This document shows positions 63,564-64,000 of a stretch of DNA of 64,000 nt, piece after piece. Each line of letters opens with the position of its first letter. The first letter of the stretch is position 1. Both the position numbers and the translations under genes were made by a program. The DNA lies in NCBI RefSeq assembly GCF_022846435.1, contig NZ_AP025627.1, positions 2,328,001 through 2,392,000 on the forward strand, given 5' to 3'. The notes under the pieces are model-generated. The model saw nothing but the letters and a program-made list of their open reading frames with translations. It was not told the DNA's origin and did no database searches. This DNA comes from Parageobacillus sp. KH3-4 (GTDB lineage: Bacteria; Bacillota; Bacilli; Bacillales; Anoxybacillaceae).

Positions 63564-64000
63564 TAGAATAGACAAAGACATCTATTAACAAAAGCACAAA
63601 ATGAATAGGGGGTTCAGCTTGCCGACTTTGTCACAAGCTGAGAAGAATCAATGAGATCCTTTTGAGGAATTTTAAACCGGAGATTTTTTGAAAAAATAAT
63701 CGTCCTTTACAATCCCAGCATCCATCAAAAATTCTTTAGAAACTAATGGAATCATTACTCCATTTAGAGCTGGCTGCAACTACATATTCTAGATTCATGG
63801 CTATTGTCATTCATTGGCTTATTTTAAGTCGAACTTCCCTGCAAACGACAACGTTGCCAAACTTGTCACTTAACGTTTACGGCAAGAGATGCAATGAAGA
63901 ACAGTAAGCCCGTCTAATTTAAGAAAGTCGAAACATTCCTATTAACAAGTTCATGCCTTTGACACTACTACCGCCTATCCATGCTGAAAAAGTTGATAAA
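63564..64000. other. Tail of the window, relic DNA
   Basis: Apart from the OsmC fragment there is CAGCTTGCCGACTTTGTC at about 63616, which resembles the sequence beside the IS1182 edge at 51862-51880. No intact gene is visible to the window end. Confidence 0.35.
63725..63800 (-). pseudogene. Fragment duplicated from the OsmC gene
   Basis: ACTAATGGAATCATTACTCC and GCTGCAACTACATATTC repeat 56390-56445 with small changes. Only about 75 bases are shared, corresponding to the Cys-containing middle of the protein. Confidence 0.65.

Noticed and set aside
1-64000. CRISPR arrays, tRNA or rRNA genes
   Set aside because: No regularly spaced direct repeats, no cloverleaf-like conserved TTCGA stretch and no rRNA core sequence were noticed on reading.

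Overview
The window looks like the chromosome of a thermophilic, spore-forming Bacillaceae bacterium, most likely Geobacillus or Parageobacillus. This rests on recognised proteins (an IspA-type intracellular protease, a NamZ/NagZ/AmiE muropeptide set, GlpP beside a Ugp transporter, two LXG/WXG toxin loci), strong AGGAGG ribosome sites, and relics of IS1182, IS1634, IS66 and IS3 elements. The genus is inferred, not proven. I see no rRNA, tRNA or CRISPR array.

Left part (1-21 kb): a partial membrane receptor behind an ATP-grasp gene; an FAD amine/amino-acid oxidase; a Cache-HAMP histidine kinase divergent from an amino-acid permease whose 5' end is frameshifted; a polymorphic-toxin cassette (WXG partner, PT-TG/GHH nuclease toxin, putative immunity protein, displaced toxin N-terminus); an NmrA-type quinone reductase with paired operators; an ascorbate-type PTS (IIC, IIB and a PRD regulator carrying its own EIIB and EIIA); and a taurine/sulfonate uptake and desulfonation operon (permease, binding protein, ATPase, TauD) followed by an SMR pump.

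Middle part (21-44 kb): a glycerol-3-phosphate/glycerophosphodiester operon (GlpP, UgpC, UgpA, UgpE, UgpB, UgpQ) with a candidate GlpP leader hairpin; a scar of broken genes (aldo/keto reductase, HxlR regulator, second UlaA C-terminus); a hydantoinase/oxoprolinase operon with an XRE-cupin regulator; malic enzyme with an ACT domain; a DMT exporter; a DJ-1/PfpI protein; a sirtuin coupled to a fructosamine-kinase-like protein; and the MurNAc-recycling set NamZ, NagZ (broken by a 4-base deletion) and AmiE.

Right part (44-64 kb): mostly accessory DNA. It holds a second LXG operon whose toxin ends in a glycine-zipper segment, followed by a membrane protein that is probably its immunity protein and an unknown soluble protein; two copies of a type I toxin-antitoxin module (29-residue holin-like peptide with an overlapping antisense RNA); an intracellular subtilisin; an OsmC protein; and a four-carbon sugar-acid operon (DeoR regulator, DUF1537 kinase, PdxA2, MFS importer). 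Around these lie many decayed genes and transposase relics, ending with a Fur-box-controlled DoxX pseudogene.

The most unusual points are the toxin cassette with its displaced 5' duplicate and composition step, the duplicated type I toxin-antitoxin modules, the glycine-zipper LXG operon, and the GlpP-ugp leader.
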